From contig JAKJGD010000061.1 in assembly GCA_022704585.1 (NCBI GenBank), positions 1 through 8,402 of the forward strand: DNA of 8,402 nt. Reading direction: 5' to 3'. Below the pieces are notes generated by a model. That model saw only the letters and a list, made by a program, of their open reading frames with translations, was not told where the DNA came from and did no database searches. Position numbers and translations under genes: made by a program. Below, piece after piece: positions 5,288 to 8,402 of this stretch (position 1 is the first letter of the stretch; each line of letters starts with the position of its first letter). The stretch is from Spirochaetota bacterium (GTDB lineage Bacteria > Spirochaetota > UBA4802 > UBA5550).

Positions 5288-7684
5288 TCAGAACACGATG
5301 TCCAGCACCTCGTCGAAATAACTCACAAAGTGCACCTTCAGGCCTTTCACAATGTACTTCGGGAGCTCTTCGAAATCCTTCTTGTTCTCGAAGGGGAAGA
5401 TCAGCGTCTTCACCCCCATCCGCTTGGCGGCTATGGTCTTCTCCTTCACCCCGCCGATGGGAAGCACCTTGCCGGTAATCGTGATCTCGCCGGTCATGGC
5501 TATGTGGAGCTTTATCGGCCTGTTCTTCGCCAGGGAGTAGAGCGCCGTGGCCATGGTGATGCCGGCAGAAGGGCCGTCCTTGGGTGTGGCTCCGGCGGGC
5601 ACGTGGAGATGTATCATGTTATCGTTGAAGAAGTTCTCGCCGATGCCGTAGTCCCGCACGCGCGAGCTCACATAGGTGTAGGCGATCTCCGCCGACTCCT
5701 TCATGACGTCGCCCAGCTGGCCCGTCTGCTTGAAGCCCTTCGCCTTGGCCGGCACAGCGGTCGCCTCGATGTAGAGAGTCGCGCCGCCCATGCTCGTCCA
5801 GGCAAGGCCCATGACCACGCCGGCCATCCTCTTGTCGTACGGCGACTCGTCGGTAAAGCGCGGGTTGCCCAGGTAATCGGGGAGGCTCTTCGTGTTGACC
5901 TTTATTCTCTTCTTCTCGCCCTCGGCGAACCTCCGGGTGGATTTCCGCATGATCCTCTTGATGTTGTTTTCCAGGCTGCGCACGCCCGCTTCGCGCGCGT
6001 AACCGTTGATGATCATGCGCAGGCCCTGCTTGTCGATGTCGACGTCGCCCTTCTGCAGGCCGTGCTCCTTCAACTGCTTGGGGATCAGGTAGCGCTTCGC
6101 GATCTGCACTTTCTCCTCGAGGATGTAGCCGGAGAGCTTCATGACCTCCATCCGGTCCAGGAGCGGCGACGGGATCGTGTCCATCTGGTTCGCCGTCGCG
6201 ATAAAAAGTATGTTTGAGAGGTCGAACCTGAGGTCGATGTAGTGGTCCAGGAAGTTCGAGTTCTGCTCCGGGTCAAGCACCTCGAGCAGCGCGGACGCCG
6301 GGTCGCCCTGGAAGCTCGCGCCGATCTTGTCGATCTCGTCAAGCATGATGACCGGGTTGGCGACGCCGACCGTCTTCAGGCTCTGGATGATCTTGCCGGG
6401 CATGGCGCCGATGTAGGTGCGGCGGTGCCCCTTGATCTCGGCCTCGTCCCGCATGCCGCCCAGCGAGAAGCGGAAAAACTTGCGGTTGAGCGCCTCGGCC
6501 ACGGACTTGCCGATCGAGGTCTTGCCGACCCCGGGCGGGCCGATGAAGCAGATGATGGAGCCGGTGATGCTCCCCCTCATCTTGCCCGCGCTGATAAATT
6601 CCAGTATCCGGTCCTTGATGTCGTCAAGCCCGTAGTGGTCCCGGTCGAGTATCTTCTTCGCCTTCTTGATGTCGTAGTTGTCCTTCGAGTACACGCCCCA
6701 GGGGAGAGTCGTGATCCAGTCAAGGTAGTTGCGCGCGACCCCGTACTCGGCTGAGTGCGGCTCGAGGAGCTTGAGCTTGTTCATCTCCTCGTCGACCTTT
6801 TTGGCCGCCTCTTCCGAAAGGGTGAGCTTCTTGAGCCGCTCTTCGAACTGCTCCAGCTCCGTGGTCTTCTCGTCCTTCTCCAGGCCGAGCTCCTTTTTGA
6901 TCTCCTTGAGCTGCTCGCGGAGGAAAAACTCCTTTTGCTGTTTCGAGATGCGCTGCTCGATCTGCTTGGTTATCTTGTCCTGTAGTTTCGAAAGCTCGAT
7001 CTCCTTTTTCATGAGCACGAGCACCTTCTCCACGCGCTTCCGCACGTCAAATGTCTCGAGGATGTCCTGCACCTCGGCGGAGTCGGCGGAGGTCATCGAT
7101 GCGACGAAATCGGCAAGCTTGCCGGGATCCTCGATCGTGAAGCGGTTCAGGAAAAGCTTCAGCTCCTCCTGGAAAAGCGAGTTCGACTTGATCAGCTCCT
7201 TCACCGAGGATATAATCGCCTTTGAATAGGCCTTCATGACCTCGGCGCCGGCCTGCTCCTCCTCGTAATAATGATCCACCTGCCACTGAATGACCGGCGA
7301 TTCCTGGACTACCTTCTTCTGCGTGAACCGGCCCAGGGCGTTTATCATCATCTGTATCGTCTTCTCGTCGATCGGGGTGACCCGGAGCACCTTGACGGCG
7401 ACGCCCACGGTATACAGGTCCTCGGTATGCGGGATGCCCTCGCGCTGCTCCCTGGCCAGGACCACGCCGCCGATCTTGTTCTCCGACTCGAGGATCTTGT
7501 TGGCCGTATCGATCATGAAATCCCCGGTCAGGACGATCGGTATCATCATGCCGGGGAATATCGGCCGGTGCGAGATAGGGATGATATTGACTATATCCGG
7601 AAGGATGTCCTTCGCGACAATAAGCTGGTTGGTTTCACCGGGATCTCCGCCGTTTTTACCGTTTGAGTTGTTTGTACTGTCCAT
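5288..7684 (-). CDS. lon: ATP-dependent Lon protease
   Basis: This is a full-length 798-residue LonA protease (E. coli Lon is 784). It works as a cytoplasmic hexamer that unfolds and degrades misfolded and regulatory proteins. The N-terminal substrate-binding LON domain spans about residues 30-225 and contains RPIFPGM at 40-46. A coiled-coil linker with many charged residues follows at about 230-310. The AAA+ module has Walker A GPPGVGKT at 382-389 (Lys388) and Walker B VIMLDEID with Asp449 and Glu450. The protease domain carries the Ser/Lys dyad: Ser706 in PKDGPSAG and Lys749 in GGVKEK, 43 residues apart as in E. coli (Ser679/Lys722). All key residues are present. The ATG at 7684 is chosen over the TTG at 7687 because the GGTGGT-like ribosome site lies five bases before it. 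The gene has its own -35/-10 promoter and a strong terminator. No CIRCE element is seen upstream, so heat control, if any, is not visible. Confidence 0.98.
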   Translation of the reverse strand: MDSTNNSNGKNGGDPGETNQLIVAKDILPDIVNIIPISHRPIFPGMMIPIVLTGDFMIDTANKILESENKIGGVVLAREQREGIPHTEDLYTVGVAVKVLRVTPIDEKTIQMMINALGRFTQKKVVQESPVIQWQVDHYYEEEQAGAEVMKAYSKAIISSVKELIKSNSLFQEELKLFLNRFTIEDPGKLADFVASMTSADSAEVQDILETFDVRKRVEKVLVLMKKEIELSKLQDKITKQIEQRISKQQKEFFLREQLKEIKKELGLEKDEKTTELEQFEERLKKLTLSEEAAKKVDEEMNKLKLLEPHSAEYGVARNYLDWITTLPWGVYSKDNYDIKKAKKILDRDHYGLDDIKDRILEFISAGKMRGSITGSIICFIGPPGVGKTSIGKSVAEALNRKFFRFSLGGMRDEAEIKGHRRTYIGAMPGKIIQSLKTVGVANPVIMLDEIDKIGASFQGDPASALLEVLDPEQNSNFLDHYIDLRFDLSNILFIATANQMDTIPSPLLDRMEVMKLSGYILEEKVQIAKRYLIPKQLKEHGLQKGDVDIDKQGLRMIINGYAREAGVRSLENNIKRIMRKSTRRFAEGEKKRIKVNTKSLPDYLGNPRFTDESPYDKRMAGVVMGLAWTSMGGATLYIEATAVPAKAKGFKQTGQLGDVMKESAEIAYTYVSSRVRDYGIGENFFNDNMIHLHVPAGATPKDGPSAGITMATALYSLAKNRPIKLHIAMTGEITITGKVLPIGGVKEKTIAAKRMGVKTLIFPFENKKDFEELPKYIVKGLKVHFVSYFDEVLDIVF

Positions 7685-7758
7685 CAATTACCACCCGCCG
7701 TAAAATCATGGCACCACGCGCCGCGGCGATCGAACACGCTGCGGCAGGGCCATATTAC

Positions 7759-7786
7759 ACCATATCGTAAATGTTTTATTTGTCAA
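7759..7786 (-). promoter_or_regulatory. Sigma70-type promoter of lon
   Basis: On the minus strand a perfect -35 TTGACA (7786-7781) is followed after 16 bp by TATGGT (7764-7759), which keeps the key TAT...T bases of a -10. Transcription would start near 7752, giving a leader of about 68 bases before the lon ATG. The region is AT-rich in otherwise GC-rich DNA, which supports it. Confidence 0.6.
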
Positions 7787-7796
7787 TACTATTAGG

Positions 7797-7823
7797 GCCC
7801 GGATCAGCGGTCACTGCCCGGGC
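7797..7823 (-). terminator. Hairpin between the DUF4340 gene and lon
   Basis: GCCCGG (7797-7802) pairs with CCGGGC (7818-7823), and CAG/CTG inside can extend the stem. It begins nine bases after the stop of the upstream minus-strand gene and lies just before the lon -35. No clear U tract follows, so it may be a weak terminator or an RNA 3'-end structure. Confidence 0.35.
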
Positions 7824-7831
7824 TGTGCCGG

Positions 7832-8402
7832 CTAGTTGCCGGCCCCGGATTTCAGGGTATCAAGCCCGGTCAAAAGGTACTTTTCCACGCTCCATTTATC
7901 CACGCCGTACACGTAGGGGTTCTCCGATGTCGTCGCGATATACTGCTCGCCCTTTTTGAAAAGCGTCAGGATAATTTCTTTCTGATAGGCCTTTATCTGG
8001 AGCATGCAGAGTCGCTGGGGCAGGACCTCTTTCTTGATGTCCGGGAACGAGGTTGCCCTGAGCGGATCAATTCCCTGAAGGAGGGAGTTGACCCTGGCCG
8101 TATCAAGAACAACATCGGGAAAGGCGCGGCAGACCCAGCGCTCGCTGCCGGGTTTCGGCGCGGCCTCACCGGCTTTTTTCTTCCCTTCTGTATCTTGCTT
8201 CGGAGCGGCCTCCTTCGAAAACACGAATTCCCTTCCCAGGTAATTCACGGTAAAGCCAGAGACGGCAGCAGGACTGATCTTGAGCACCTCCCGGTCCCGG
8301 AAGTCGTCCTGCGTCCTGTTTATCACGATATCAAACGTACCCTCCGCCAGGTATATCTCCGGCCGGTTGTCTATCTTCACGAAGGTATGCTGGCTCGTGG
8401 AG
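7832..8402 (-). CDS. DUF4340 domain protein, C-terminal part (5' end outside window)
   Basis: The minus-strand frame is open through the right edge and ends at TAG, giving 189 residues. A GTG at 8380 is only an internal Val: the frame continues upstream as STSQHTFVKID, so the gene starts outside the window. The pattern (T/Y)FVKxDNRPEIYLAEG, then a DDFRDREVLKI segment, then a W...AFPDVVLDTARVNSLLQGIDPLRA segment fits DUF4340. In that family this segment precedes residues covering the 'L.A..' helix. A Lys/Ala/Glu-rich low-complexity insertion (about residues 61-80) separates two parts of the domain. DUF4340 proteins are usually periplasmic or membrane-anchored and often lie beside Gld-like ABC-2 transporter genes; such partners would be upstream, beyond the right edge, and are not seen. 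The family call rests on pattern memory and is moderate. Confidence 0.6.
   Translation of the reverse strand, partial: STSQHTFVKIDNRPEIYLAEGTFDIVINRTQDDFRDREVLKISPAAVSGFTVNYLGREFVFSKEAAPKQDTEGKKKAGEAAPKPGSERWVCRAFPDVVLDTARVNSLLQGIDPLRATSFPDIKKEVLPQRLCMLQIKAYQKEIILTLFKKGEQYIATTSENPYVYGVDKWSVEKYLLTGLDTLKSGAGN

Noticed and set aside
5276..6217. Plus-strand frame of 313 codons opposite lon, and other long frames there (6242-6754, 6729-7229)
   Set aside because: They are antisense shadows of the GC-rich lon gene, which has every catalytic motif intact; the products are low-complexity Leu/Arg/His/Ser mixes.
7684..7790. Search for a CIRCE or other heat-shock operator upstream of lon
   Set aside because: No TTAGCACTC/GAGTGCTAA inverted repeat is present; only an ordinary -35/-10 promoter is seen.

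Overview
The window reads as chromosomal DNA of a Gram-negative (diderm) bacterium. It encodes a predicted outer-membrane beta-barrel ending in an aromatic residue, a lipoprotein with beta-propeller repeats, and a Lon protease whose N-terminus (RPIFPGM) resembles the Lon subgroup I associate with spirochaetes and Chlamydia. Together with the lysine-rich histone H1-like protein and the relaxed lipobox, this makes a spirochaete-like or other environmental lineage plausible. That assignment is inference; no rRNA or lineage-specific marker is present.

Layout. (1) Positions 2-391 hold the C-terminal end of a radical SAM protein, closed by an intrinsic terminator. (2) Positions about 420-2820 form a visibly AT-richer accessory block: a ZIP-family metal transporter (zupT), two small membrane proteins with CxxC pairs, a gene-free stretch rich in inverted repeats, and the H1-like protein. 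(3) Positions 2820-3231 hold no gene but contain two consecutive hairpins and candidate -10 elements. (4) Positions 3232-5120 hold two overlapping genes, a PD40-repeat lipoprotein and a predicted outer-membrane barrel, which probably act together at the cell envelope. (5) Positions 5121-5287 are the convergent intergenic gap, with a perfect 12-bp hairpin terminator mainly serving lon. (6) The minus strand holds lon (5288-7684) with a recognisable sigma70-type promoter, preceded by the 3' part of a DUF4340-type gene that runs off the right edge.

How the genes relate. Only the lipoprotein/barrel pair is coupled by sequence (ATGA overlap). zupT and the two zinc-ribbon-like proteins share a strand and a base composition, which suggests a metal or cysteine-site theme without proof of one operon. 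Lon and the DUF4340 gene are co-oriented, but lon has its own promoter. No mobile element, CRISPR array, tRNA or rRNA was recognised. The most unusual material is the LITAF-like small protein, the nested inverted repeats at 2376-2450, the Fur-family-like palindrome ahead of zupT, and the envelope pair.
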